Shown here: piece after piece, positions 10,790 through 20,705 of the stretch | How positions within the stretch are numbered: the first letter of the stretch is position 1 | How the letters are laid out: every line of letters begins with the position of its first letter | NCBI GenBank assembly: GCA_030068145.1 | Contig: JAPJBO010000266.1 | Location: forward strand, 62,001 to 126,000 | Source: Diplonema papillatum | Taxonomy: Eukaryota; Euglenozoa; Diplonemea; Diplonemida; Diplonemidae | Length of the DNA: 64,000 nucleotides | Reading direction: 5' to 3' | The notes under the pieces: model-generated | Told to the model about the DNA's origin: nothing | The model's input: only the letters and a program-made list of their open reading frames with translations | Database searches by the model: none | Program-made: the position numbers and the translations under genes

Positions 10790-12144
10790 TCAGACGCGCT
10801 TCTGCCTGATGGTGAGTTCCAAGTTTTCGTCGGTCATTGTCTGCATGTACTGAGCTATGTACTTGTGGTCTTCCATCTTCGACTTGCCGTAATAGACATC
10901 GAACTCCTCATCGCCGACACCCGATACTTCCTGCATAGTGTGGACGATGTTGGACGAATAAGAGTGTCGTGGCAGTTCTCTCACCTTGCAGGCACTTGTC
11001 TCACACATCTGATTATGTGTGCCACAGCGTGTCAGTGTAGACGCTGTCTCCCCGTCCCAATGGGCATGGCATGCCGGCTCATCTTCCCCTCCTTAATTTT
11101 CAAAAGAAAAGTCGTGCCCGACCTCGAGCTACCCTGCGATGGCCCACCGGCTCCCTTCCCCCCCACTAAGCAAAGTGCAGAATCAGCAGCACACCTCAAT
11201 TTGTTTCTTCAGCATCCACACGGCTATGTTTTGAGTGATTTCGAGCTGCGGAACGTCTCGGAGGAGTGGGTGAAGTGGGGGCAGTTCGTCGCTGTCATTG
11301 GGCTTCGGGCTGGACGGCTTCGCTTCTGTCGGCGGCTGTTCTGGCACCTGGGTCGCTGCGGGCGTCGCCGCGTCTTCTTCCGGGATGAAAACTTCCAAGC
11401 CAAGTTGTGTGAACATGTGATGGAGCTCATCAAGCTGCGGAACGGAGGTTGTGTAAAGCAGGATGAAAGGAGGAGGTACGCCGCTGTTTCTGTGGTGCTC
11501 TCCAACCGGGTCTATACGAGTCCGAATGGACCGGCGGGCGTAACGCACTGAAGAGCCTTGTTGTTCCGAGGGGATGAGCCTCGTGGCCGGTTCCTACGGT
11601 TATCTCCAGGTTCGGCTCCAAAGGGTGGGGGCATCACGTTGACCGCGGTCTATCAGGTATCCTTGTCTCTTCTATAATTCCGTATCAGTGACCACTGCAG
11701 GATATCAGTTGACCTACCTGCACTCTGCAGGTTGGCGAGCTTGCAACTGTACGATCCATCCCCGCCTGATAGACCGTGAAATGGTGATCGTACAAGTTTA
11801 GGCCAGAATGCTAAGAACCCGAATATAGTGATGGTGCGCTTAGTCGGTTGCTGGCGGAAGAAATGGCAACATTGAGGAAAGCTACCTTGTAGAACTCTTC
11901 CTCGGACATCTTCTTGAACACATCTGACGGTCCCGTGTACGTCAACGTGCCCTCGCCGACCTTAACGGATATCGATGGCGCAGTGCTGCAGTACAGCCGC
12001 TTCAGGCCAAAACGTGAGGTGCGTAACATAGTTATTCCTCCCCCGCCCGCTCCCCTAAAGTTGCCGTACCATCCTGCAGAAACGCGATGCACATCCGTAG
12101 CTTACGACGAGGCAAACGTCTTCCATCACCCTGTACAGAACCAT
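10790..12144 (-). CDS. unknown protein, four exons
   Basis: I do not recognise this protein. Exons 12144-12106, 11999-11886, 11434-11195 and 10930-10790 join in frame to about 177 aa. The ATG at 12144 lies just after a TTTTAG. Donors are GTAAGC, GTAGCT and GTGTGC; acceptors are TTCCGCAG and ATGCAG for exons 3 and 4, and a weaker GAAG for exon 2. The product starts MVLYRVMEDVCLV, has an amphipathic segment GPSDVFKKMSEEEFYKLDEL, a Pro/Glu-rich linker, and a charged C-terminus around KMEDHKYIAQYMQTMTDENL. No membrane segment or signal peptide is seen. The consistent frame across four exons supports a real gene. The first exon and exon 2 acceptor are the least certain. Intron 2 carries a small fold-back element. 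Confidence 0.6.
11646..11776. repeat. fold-back element in an intron
   Basis: A perfect 12-bp inverted repeat, CGGTCTATCAGG at 11646-11657 and CCTGATAGACCG at 11765-11776, bounds 131 bp in intron 2 of the unknown gene. The same CGGTCTATCA motif lies inside family D, so this may be a relative. No target duplication was identified. Confidence 0.55.
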
Positions 12145-13508
12145 GTCTAAAAGGGGGTGCCTCGGGTGGATTACGAACCTTCAACTCGAACCAACGGAGG
12201 TGTGCCTGCTCACCTACCAGATCCCTCGGATCCACCGTGGTAGTTTGGGTTAGCTTGGGTTAGAATGCAAAGAATCTGTGGCGATAATCTGCATCGCAGG
12301 CTGCGTGGTTATCTCTTCGCACGTGATGTGTCATGCTTTCGCCTCTCAAGTTCGTCTTGATCGTCCGTGCATCCACCGCGGTAGAGCACTACATGTTAAA
12401 CCGTTGTACCTCCTACTGGTGATGAACGCCCGTCAGCCCGTAACGCCGTCATGGGCGCCACGCCGTTTGTCGTCGCCCGCATGCTTGTTGGCGAATCCGA
12501 AAGGGGAAGCAAAAAAGAAATGTCGTCAAGCCCTTCAGGCGGGCGCAGCGGTTAACGGTTTTACCGTGCATGCGGAGGGACGAGGGGCAGCAGTATGGGG
12601 GGAATGGGGCAAAGAAATGTGAAAACGGGTTTTTGCCTAGAGGCTTTTCGTGTTAGTTTGCAAATGCTTTGAGATATTTTCGTGTCTGTGCTTTCAGTCG
12701 TCTTCTTAACCATGGTTAAGTGCGCAAATGGTGTCAGCCGAAGCTGGTAAAGCTTCGGCGCCGCCCACAAAACAACGTGCGGGAAACACTCGGAGGCGTG
12801 ATTCCGACGGAGGCTAGACGGAGCAATACAACTCCGAACCGGCCTTGAACGCGTGTACTGGGCACGAAACCCAAGTTTCTCTGTGGTGCATTCATGGTGA
12901 CACAGCACATATCCCATTCTCAGTTGGATTCGTCTTGCAACGGTGGGGAGTCCCCGGCATGCTGATGCACCACACTCATTTGCAACCACGCCTCGAGTAT
13001 TCCCTGGCAAGCAGGTGTTTATTCGAAACAAAAACAAAAGAAAAAGAGCGGTCTGGTGGGTGTGAAATTCCCTTGAACACAGGTCCTGTCACGCACTCTG
13101 TCCGCTCGCGTCGCAGTCTTCACCGCAAACGAAACCGCCTGGGGAGATAGTAGGCGTGAAAAGGACGGAAAGTTCGTGTTTTTTTGTGCGTACGTGCGCG
13201 CGTTCGTTTTCGGAAAAGCGCTCCTCCTGGCTAAGGCGAAAGCTAAAACAAGCTTGCGAAGGCAAGATGGCAAGGTCGTTGCGGTCAATTTATCCGGGGG
13301 ATCGACGGTGTGTGTCAGTTCCGGGCGGTTCAGCCGATACGTGCCAGCTCGTTAGATTCGTTTGGTGCTACCGACGATCAACCCCCGAGGGGTTGGCATG
13401 CGGTCTTTTGTCTTTGAGTTCTACTTCTTCTGTCCGGGCTTGCCCAGATTGAAGGCGAGCGAAAGACGAGTCTCTTCGTCGCATCCTTTGGTCGTTTTCG
13501 AACGTTAT
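12145..13508. other. intergenic region with old repeats
   Basis: No gene recognised. It contains AATGCAAAGAATCTGTGGCG near 12264, which recurs near 26040, family G copy G2 at 12612-12697, and a short family A fragment near 12987-13020. Confidence 0.5.
12612..12697 (+). repeat. dispersed repeat family G, copy G2
   Basis: Diverged copy of the element in intron 1 of the transporter gene. Shared blocks are GAAATGTGAAAACGGG, TTTGCCTAGAGG and AAATGCTTTGAGATAT. Confidence 0.6.
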
Positions 13509-13724
13509 TTACACCCAGCTCACTTTCTCAATCTCCTTCGTGTTTTCGTTGACGAACAAGTTGAGCCTCCAAGGGCGGAAGTCCCGCGTCATCGGTGCTT
13601 TGCCCACCAGGATGCGGTTGGAGGACACGATGGCGTCGACGTCGTCTTGCGTCACGTCAGACTCCCACGTTTTACCTACCAGAGCCTCGGCTGTGGCTTT
13701 CTGAGCGTCGGTCGGCAAGTCCAT
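13509..13724 (-). CDS. small protease inhibitor-like protein (I78/I13 type)
   Basis: Single exon, 71 aa, ATG at 13724. It resembles the compact serine-protease inhibitors of MEROPS families I78 and I13 (potato inhibitor I): an N-terminal ALVGKTW, a helix, a strand entering the binding loop (RILVGKAPMTRDFRP), then RLNLFVNE and a short C-terminal strand IEKVSWV. The TRDFRPWRLN segment is the best match to the family pattern. There are no cysteines, so no disulfide could be formed, and no signal peptide, which suggests an intracellular protein. If a true inhibitor, the reactive bond should lie in the GKAPMT loop. Target unknown. Confidence 0.7.
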   Translation of the reverse strand: MDLPTDAQKATAEALVGKTWESDVTQDDVDAIVSSNRILVGKAPMTRDFRPWRLNLFVNENTKEIEKVSWV

Positions 13725-15208
13725 ATTTCTTTCTTGTCGGTTTTGGTTTGTGGTTTTGCTGACGTCGAAGTGCAGTTCGTTTAGTGCAGTTCGTTTTCGA
13801 CCGTGATCAAATGTTTGGGCTCAGGTGGATGTCGTCTCGTTGAAGACACTGAACAGGTCCACATTCATTAGCGCCACCACTGAGTGTCACGCTTGACGGC
13901 CTGCTGTGGATACAACGCACCCCCGTTCTAGACAGACCCCTGGTTCTACCATCGCCATCCCAGGTTCAGCGCTCACAGAGTGTCATTCCCCGATTAGTAC
14001 AAGTCCGTTGAAGAACGTGTCACGGCGACACAGCCGGGCAAATGCAGGGACGGCACGGCAGTAAGGCTGGCGGGACAGCAACATCAAATACGGACACGAC
14101 CCACGCCCCCATTTTGCACGCTGGCAGGTCATCTGCCCGAAAGATTGGACCACCTCTATTGGACTCGATCCCACCCCTGCTCTTGTGTGTGCAACCTTCT
14201 TATTTTTGAACGTGCCCGCCCCAGAGTGTAGCCCGGTATCGGCGTCGGTCCGTTTGCACCAGGGTACGGCCATCGCTCAGCGTTGCATCGCTCTGCGTCC
14301 GCTTGAGTTCCCCGTGAGCTGAGCCCTGACTGTATCGACTGCAGACCGTGCGTTTCTGCCACGTCGGTGGTAGGCGGCACTCATTGGCACGCGAGGGAAT
14401 ATCTTAACTGAAAAGGTGAATGATGTTGCACCGACACGAGCCTGTGGAGATCGGCAGACGGAAGTCTGCGACTTCCGAAACAGGATACCAAGGGCAAGCA
14501 ACAGTACAGTGGCGTGAAGCATCCCCCGATGTTGAGGGCAACGAAGAGGCGGCTACGTTGTGAAAAGAAAAAAAAGAAGAGAGCTCGTGTTCCACAGCGC
14601 CTTTCAATGACCAGTGGAAAGGCGGGAGCGTCGGGGCTCTCACTAGTGCCAGGGTTTCAGCCTTCTTTCCACGCTTTCATCCATTCCGTGGTAGCATTAC
14701 AACTCTGATCGCACAACCCTGCATACCAGGGACTAGAAACGAGCGTTCCCGTCGGAATGCGCTGGCCTCTCTCCGGGTAAAGTCAACCTGTCTGACGACG
14801 GTCTCTCGCCGCGCAGTGTGTCGAGGCGCGAGCTCAGCACACTGGCGTCGAGGTTCCCTCGTGTCTGCCGGGAGCTGTCTTGTTCACCGAGCTGGCCCGT
14901 CGTGGGACGGTCACCGCTATCCTGCAGCACGGGGCGGGTCTCCTCGCGTTCGCCTCGCCGGACATGAGGAGCTAATCTTCCTCGCCCCTGGCGGGCTCAC
15001 CCTCCGGGTAAAAATCAACCTGCCTGACGACGGTCAAAACCTGCAGTCGGTTCGGCTCGCCGTAACTCCTGCGGGGGCCCATCGTGTCGATGTCGCACCA
15101 CAGGAGTCTGCCAGTCGCGGCCATCTCTCGCCGCGGGGGGGTGATCTTTTTCGTGAGCAGACTAAGACTGGCTGCCGCGTTGTCTACAACGTGTCGAGCA
15201 GCGCGGGC
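13725..15208. other. intergenic region with degenerate duplication of the neighbouring gene end
   Basis: 13725-14770 shows nothing recognisable. The part at about 14773-15050 repeats pieces of the 3' end of the repeat-rich gene. The block at 14817-14949 matches 15191-15327, CTCCGGGTAAA..TCAACCTG occurs at both 14773 and 15005, and CTCGCCGGACATGAGGAGC near 14958 matches coding sequence near 15560. Confidence 0.5.
14817..14949 (-). repeat. duplicated block, partner of 15191-15327
   Basis: About 130 bp nearly identical to 15191-15327, sharing CTCCCTCGTG or TTCCCTCGTG followed by TCTGCCGGGAG and TGTTCACCGAGCTGGCCCGT. The partner block covers the predicted 3' end of the repeat-rich coding frame, so this copy may be a decayed duplicate of that end or an alternative last exon. 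Confidence 0.7.
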
Positions 15209-18200
15209 TCAGCACACTGGCGTCAGGGCTCCCTCGTGTCTGCCGGGAGTTGTCTTGTTCACCGAGCTGGCCCGTCGTGGCACGGTCGCCGCTATCCTGC
15301 AGCACACGAGGCGGGTCTCCTCGCGCTCGAGCTTCGCACGGAGAGACGTCACGTACTGCTTCTGCTCGGAGCGCGCGGATTCCTCGCTGCGGCGCACCGC
15401 GGTGCCCTCGCAGTGACCCCTATCCCTAACCCTATCCCCATCCCCCACGCCTTCTGCAACCCGGTCTGGCCGGTCCTGCCGCTGCGCGGGCGCCGGGGCC
15501 GGCGGGCGCTGGCTTTCGGGGTGGGGCTCGCGGCCGCGCCGCGCGGCCGCGAGCGCGTCCTCGCCGGACATGAGGAGCGACTCTTCCTCGCGCCTGATCT
15601 CGAGCAGCGTGTCGCGGACGAGGCGGCGGCACAGCCGCCGGCCGGCCCGCGGGCTCAGGCGCTGCCGGCCAGCGGGCGGCGCGCCTTTATCGCGCCCCGC
15701 CTTCTTCTTCTTCTTCAGCTTCCCCTTCCTCGCAGCGGCCGCCGCGTTGTCCTGCTTCTCCCGGAAAGAAGCCAGGCTCTTCATCGCCTGCGGGACCCGC
15801 CCAGCCCGCGCGTCGTCCAACGCGTTCAACAGCACACCCCGGTCTGCGAGGTGCCGAGCCAGCGGCACTCGCACGATTCGGTCCAGGGGACCGCCGGCGG
15901 GGTATTCACGGGCACGCCCTCCGACAGGGGGTTCTGCCTGTTCCACTTCTCCGCAAAAGGCGGCCTGCGGGCCGTCTAACGCGTTGAACAGCACACCCCG
16001 TTCCGCTGGGTGCTGAGCCAGCTGCACCTGCACGCTTAGATCCAGGGGACCCCCGGCAGGGCCCTCACAGGCACGCCCTCCGCCGGGGGGTTCTGCCTGT
16101 TCCACTTCTCCGCAACGGGAGGCGGCGAGCGCGGCTGCCGGCGGCACTTGCCCGGTCGGGTTCGCGCCGCCGTCGCGGGGACACACTTGGCCGGGGTGGT
16201 CCACTTTTCCACAACGGGCGGCCGGCGGGTCGTCCAACGCGTTGAGTTGCACACCCCGGTCCGCTGGGTGCTGAGTCAGCTGCGCTTGCACGCTTCGATC
16301 CAGGAGACCGCCGGCAGGACCCTCACGGGCACGCCCTCCGCCGGGGGATTCTGCCTGTCCCCCCTCCTCGGGCACGGCTGCCGCGTGCGGGCACGCGCCG
16401 CGGAGGCGGTTGACGGCCGCTGAGCTGGCGCAGCGCGGGGCGTGGTAGGCGAGGGCTGCGTGGTCGCGGTCGAAGGCACGATCGCCCCACTTCTCGGCGA
16501 CCGGCGCCGGGTCGAACGCGTGCAGCGGGTGCCGCTCCGGCGCGAGCGCGAGGCGGAGACCGGAGGATTCGAGGCGCCGCAGGACGCCGCTCCTCTCGTA
16601 TATCGAAGCCGCCGACGCAAAGCTGCCCGAACTGCCCCAAGCCACTGGCGCCGGAGGGCTGTACGAAGTGCCCCCGGCGAGATCCGGTCGCAATGTCGAA
16701 GCCGCCGACGGTCCTCCGGCGAGACCCGGTCGACCGACGCGGGCGGCAGGGCAGAGGGCGATCAGCCTCGCGCTGGATACCGTCAGGCGGTGGGTCTTCG
16801 AGGCGTCCAGCTCGGCGCTGGCAACGCCGCGTGCCAACGGCGGCGCAGTAGCCGGGCGGAGGGGCTTGTCAAGGTCGCTGGAACGAACAGTCCGCTCCCC
16901 ATGGTCGTCGAGCTCTGCCGGCGCTCTATTGACCTTGGTACAGCCGCCAATTACGCCGCCATACGGGGCCGCAGCCAATCTAAATTGACCGCACCGCACC
17001 CCATAGGTTTGCGCCTCATCGAGCTCTGCCGGCGTCCCATTGCCCTTGGCATAGCGGACGACCAATTCGCGGTCATCCGGGGCCGCCGACGCCACACTGA
17101 GTTGGCCGCTCCGCTCTCCGTAGGTTTGCGCCCCGCCGAGCTCTGCCGGGGCCCCGCCCACTTCGCGGCCATACGGAGCCGCCGACGCCATGCTAAGTTG
17201 ACCGCTCCGCTGCCTGTGGGTTTGCGCCCCCCCGAGCTCTTCCGGGGCCGCCGAGGCTTGGCCGCTCCGCTGCCCGTGGGTTTGCGCTTCATCGAGCTCT
17301 GCCGCCCCTTTGCCCTTTGCACAGCAGACGCCCAATTCGCGCTCATACGGGGCCGCCGCCGACGCCATGCCAAGTTGACCGCTCCGCTCCCCGTAGGTTT
17401 GCGCCCCTCCGAGCACTTCCGGGTCCCCGCTGCTGTTTTGGTTCTCGAGTAGCCCACACCCCCCTCCTTCTGGTTCACTGGCTGGGTTGGCCTGCTCTGG
17501 GTTTGATGTCCGATTCCCACAGTGAAACTGAGAGCACCGACGGACGCCCAGCTCGCGGAAGTACGGCGCCTCGCCGGCGGCGGCGCACGCGACCGGCACC
17601 GCCTTCGCCACGTCGCCCGGCCGGGCGGCGGTGGAGAACCGCTCCCAGTGCCCGGCCGCGAGCGCGGCAAACGCCGCCGCGTCGCCGGCCGCCTCGAGCC
17701 GCGCGAGCACCGCGTACACCACCGCGTCCCAGTGCGGCAGCGCAGCCGGCACCACGCGGCCCCCGGCCCACGCCATCGACCAGTGCACGAAGACCAGCCC
17801 GCCGCCGGCGACCCCGCGCACAGCCGACGGGTCCCAGCAGAAGTACCTCCCGCAGCGATGCTCGGGCGGGCCGCTGCCGTTGGTGCTGGGTTTGGGGAGC
17901 GAGGGAAGGCGAGAAACTCCGTCCCCGACGGTCTGGCAGTTTGCACTACATGAAACCTGCTCGGGAAGGTCGTTGTTGTTGGTGCTGGTTTCGAGGGATG
18001 AGGGAAGGCAAGAAACCTTGCGGTGGTCTCCGACGGTCTGGCATTTTGTTTTCCCTGAAACCTGCTCGGGAGGGTCGTTGTTGTTGGTGCTGGTTTTGGG
18101 GAACGAGGGAAGGCAAGAAACTTGGTTCCCGTTGGTCTGGCAGTTTGGACTACCTGAATGCTGCTCGAGGGGGCCGTTGTTGTTGGTGCTCGTCTTGGGA

Positions 18201-18911
18201 AACGAGGGAAGGCAAGAAAATTTTCCGTCGGTCTGGCAGTTTGTACTACCTGATACCTCCTCGCCGCTGTTGTGGGTGCTGGGTTCGAGGGATGAGGGAA
18301 GGCAAGAAGCTTTGCGGTGGTCTCCGACGGTCTGGCATTTTGCTTTACCTGAAACCTGCTCGGGGGGGGCCGGATTGCGGGCGCGCGGCGGCGCGCCGCC
18401 GCCGTGCCAGACCAGGCGGACCGAGGCGAAGTCGCACCGGGCCGAGAAAACGGCGTGCACGACGCCCTCGGTCGCCGCGAGCACCGTTTCGACGAGCCCG
18501 GCGAGCCCTCCGGGCGACCCATCGCCGGCCGACGGATCAAGGCACAGGAACGGGCCGAACTCCGCGTCGACAGGCACGAGCTGGTTGTACACCGTGCACT
18601 GTTCAACCCCATCCGGCAGCGGCGGGGGCGCGGCGCCGCGGCCGCCGCCGCCGGGCGAGATCCACCGGCGCCGCGGTCAGCGACGGCGTGCCGCGGCGGA
18701 GGCGCACGAACGCGTACTCGGGCGGCCAGCGGAGGAGGCGGTGCCCGGCGGAAAACGCGGGGCCCCGCCTCTTGCCGCCGCCGGCGGCGGCCGCCTGGTA
18801 CGCGATCACCTGCCGCTGCACGCGGACCCGGTCGACCCAGACAGACGACCCGGCGCACCGGGGGAACAGCGACGCGGGGTCCTTGCGCCATCGGGTGTCC
18901 TCGAGGTTCAT
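15209..18911 (-). CDS. large repeat-rich protein of unknown function
   Basis: I do not recognise the family. A frame opens at ATG 18911 (MNLEDTRWRKDPASLFPRC) and breaks at 18603. A second frame, offset by one base, stays open to 15209 and its product continues the same kind of sequence (GVEQCTVYNQLVPVDAEFGP). The two overlap near 18600-18690 in a GGC/GCC-rich tract, so a natural frameshift, a missed intron or a one-base assembly error could join them. I infer one protein of about 1230 aa. It has non-repeated segments (GRYFCWDPSAV, WDAVVYAVLARLEAA) between three different blocks of internal repeats: 17860-18370, 16900-17450 and 15830-16330. The C-terminal 150 aa are strongly basic with a Lys-rich run and a charged helix. 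The last exon is uncertain: a GTGTGC donor near 15311 could cut off the final residues. Confidence 0.5.
15830..16330 (-). repeat. in-frame coding repeat, block 3
   Basis: About three units of some 150-210 bp inside the large unknown frame. Each unit encodes a variant of HPADRGVQLNALDD, a CGKV or CGEV step, and GGGRAREGPAGG. Unit differences are mostly substitutions and keep the frame open, which supports translation. Confidence 0.75.
16900..17450 (-). repeat. in-frame coding repeat, block 2
   Basis: Five occurrences of a unit of 60-116 bp marked by GGTTTGCGCC or GGTTTGCGCT near 17005, 17121, 17217, 17277 and 17393. The encoded unit is a variant of AELDEAQTYGERSGQLSMAS followed by a variable AAPYGRELG-like step. 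Unit length varies but the frame is kept. Confidence 0.75.
17860..18370 (-). repeat. in-frame coding repeat, block 1 (family H)
   Basis: Five units of about 90-105 bp encoding variants of PEQVSGKTKCQTVGDHRKVS followed by CLPSSLETSTNNND. A single non-coding copy of the same sequence sits at 39818-39912, upstream of the coiled-coil gene. So this coding minisatellite was either seeded by a dispersed element or exported from the gene. Confidence 0.8.
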
Positions 18912-18984
18912 CGGTCGTGAACGGTGCGGTTCGGCATGGCTTGGTTTGTGTTCGGGTGTACGGTCCTGGCAGTTTTGAGGTAAA

Positions 18985-19135
18985 GGGGGGGGGGTCGAAT
19001 AATAACAGTTATTTGACACACGTCTGGTTGTCTAAAAACACTACCACTACTTGATCCTGCTCGGACAACTTTTTAGTATTCCGACAAATCGAATAATAAC
19101 ACAGGTGTTATTATTCGACCCCCCCCCCCCCCCCC
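18985..19135 (+). mobile_element. inverted-repeat element M, copy M1 (MITE-like)
   Basis: About 150 bp bounded by GGTCGAATAATAACA and its reverse complement, with long G and C runs at the outer edges. The interior carries GACACACGTCTGGTTGTCTA and a second palindrome, TCGAATAATAACAC next to GTGTTATTATTCGA, near 19089-19118. A reverse-oriented copy is at 46752-46900. No coding capacity. The homopolymer edges hide any target duplication. It lies just upstream of the large unknown gene. Confidence 0.8.
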
Positions 19136-19602
19136 ACCCAGGCCTTGTTAAAACTCCATCCATCCATCAGCCGGCTGACCCCCCCCCCCTCCCCCCCCCC
19201 CCCCCCAGGCTATTTTCACTGTGGAGGGGGGAGACGCTACCTGTCACACTCTAAGGTGGTCACCACGGTGGGCGGTCAGAAAAAAAAAATTTTTTTTTTG
19301 CCCCAAATACCCCAAATACCACACTTTGGAAAATTTTTGTGGGCCCACTTTTGGCAGGGAATTTTGACCATTTCACCTTAGAGAATTTGACCACCCAGCC
19401 TCCAAGGCAACTGCACTGTAGAGGGGGGGGGGGGGGTCTGGTTTATCCGGCCATCCGGCCAAAGTGGCTGATCCTTAACAAGAGCTGCTGCCCCCCCCCC
19501 CCCCCTTTAGTCGGAATCATTTTCGCCCTTCGTGATGGCAATGCTTTTCTGTGTGTGTGCCTTCAACAAAGTGTTGGGATTGCATTGTTTCTCTCCCCCA
19601 CT

Positions 19603-19775
19603 TTAGCCTCGTCGGCGGAGGCGCACGAAGGCGTACTCGGGCGGCCAGCGGAGGAGGGTGTCCTCGAGATTCATCGGTTCGGCATGGCTTGGTTTGTGGT
19701 TTCGACGATTTCGTACGGGCGTACAGGTAGGTGCCTGTCGGTCTTCTATTTCTGTTTCCCTGGCAGTTTGAGGTG
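19603..19775 (-). pseudogene. truncated duplicate of the 5' end of the large unknown gene
   Basis: Matches the start of the 18911 frame and its upstream flank. The encoded fragment reads MNLEDTLLRWPPEYAFVRLR, joining the first five residues directly to a segment that lies about 50 residues further on in the intact copy. The missing DNA is bounded by CACC on both sides and does not have GT-AG ends, so it looks like a microhomology deletion rather than intron loss. No downstream coding sequence follows. Confidence 0.7.
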
Positions 19776-20567
19776 ATCGGAGCAATTTTTCGATCTTCGT
19801 GGTCTTTTCTGTGAGCCTTCCGACGATGTGCGTCAGTCTGTTGTCTCTCCGACCTTTCCACCACAAATTATGGCAAAACCCAGAATCTACAAAGGTTTGA
19901 CGGGACGGCTGCGCCAACGATTCAGCACAGGACTTTTGTGTTTTTGCAACTGTTTTTTTTGAGTGGACCGCAGCTGGATCCGGCCTGGGACTCACCCACA
20001 GGCAGAGCGGACGGTGGCACTGTGATAACGTCGACTCAAACATTGCAGCGTTGCAGTGTTGCGGTCCAACCGTTGCGCTGCTTACCGCGAAGCGAGCATT
20101 CTCTTCCTCTTTCGTTTCAGCTTCGGGCGTATTGTTGCAAGAAAAACAGGTGAAACAAACGAGTGGAGGAATCCCAATATCGAACAAGCTGAAAACGGGA
20201 GAGATAGAGAGAGAGAGGCACACTCTTTGATGTCCGCTAACTGGTTGTTTTTTCTTTTCCTCGTTTTGTTACGGTTCCTGTGATCATGATACGGTGGCGG
20301 GCAAGAAGGAAGCGGAAGAATGGATTGTCGATGATTGCGGAACGACGCTGGTAGTAACAGAGCCCTGAAAAAAAAGGTGCTCATCGGAAGGTGTTTGAGG
20401 CCGGAGCGGAAACAAAACGACGTAGGTGTCGGAAGCCTTGCGCGAGGGGGAGGCTTTCCCCTCCCGATGTGCTCTCGTCGCATGGGTGGTCCTGGCTGTG
20501 CCACGAACAGCTGCCCCTGGCAAACCAGACTCATGCCGTTGTCCTGTCTGCGGACACTCTACACTAC

Positions 20568-20705
20568 TGAGAGAGCAACGAGGCAGAGCGCACGGACCAT
20601 CTCTCCGGAGAGTTTCCGGTCGCTGCTGCACCGTACTCCAGCGGACGTAAATCGGAGGCGCGCTGACACAGTAGTGGGTGACGGCGCCGACGTCAGCGCA
20701 ACCCG
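20568..20705 (+). repeat. dispersed repeat family B, copy B2
   Basis: Shares GGACCATCTCTCCG, GAGTTTCCGGTCGC and TGGGTGACGGCGCCG with the other B copies. Left part diverged. Confidence 0.6.

Noticed and set aside
14150-14200. tRNA B-box-like GGATCGAGTCC on the minus strand
   Set aside because: No matching acceptor, D or anticodon stems could be folded around it.
15417-15447. Telomere-like CCCTAACCCT step within CCCTATCCCTAACCCTATCC
   Set aside because: Only about two degenerate units, located inside an open frame of the repeat-rich gene; too short to call an interstitial telomere.
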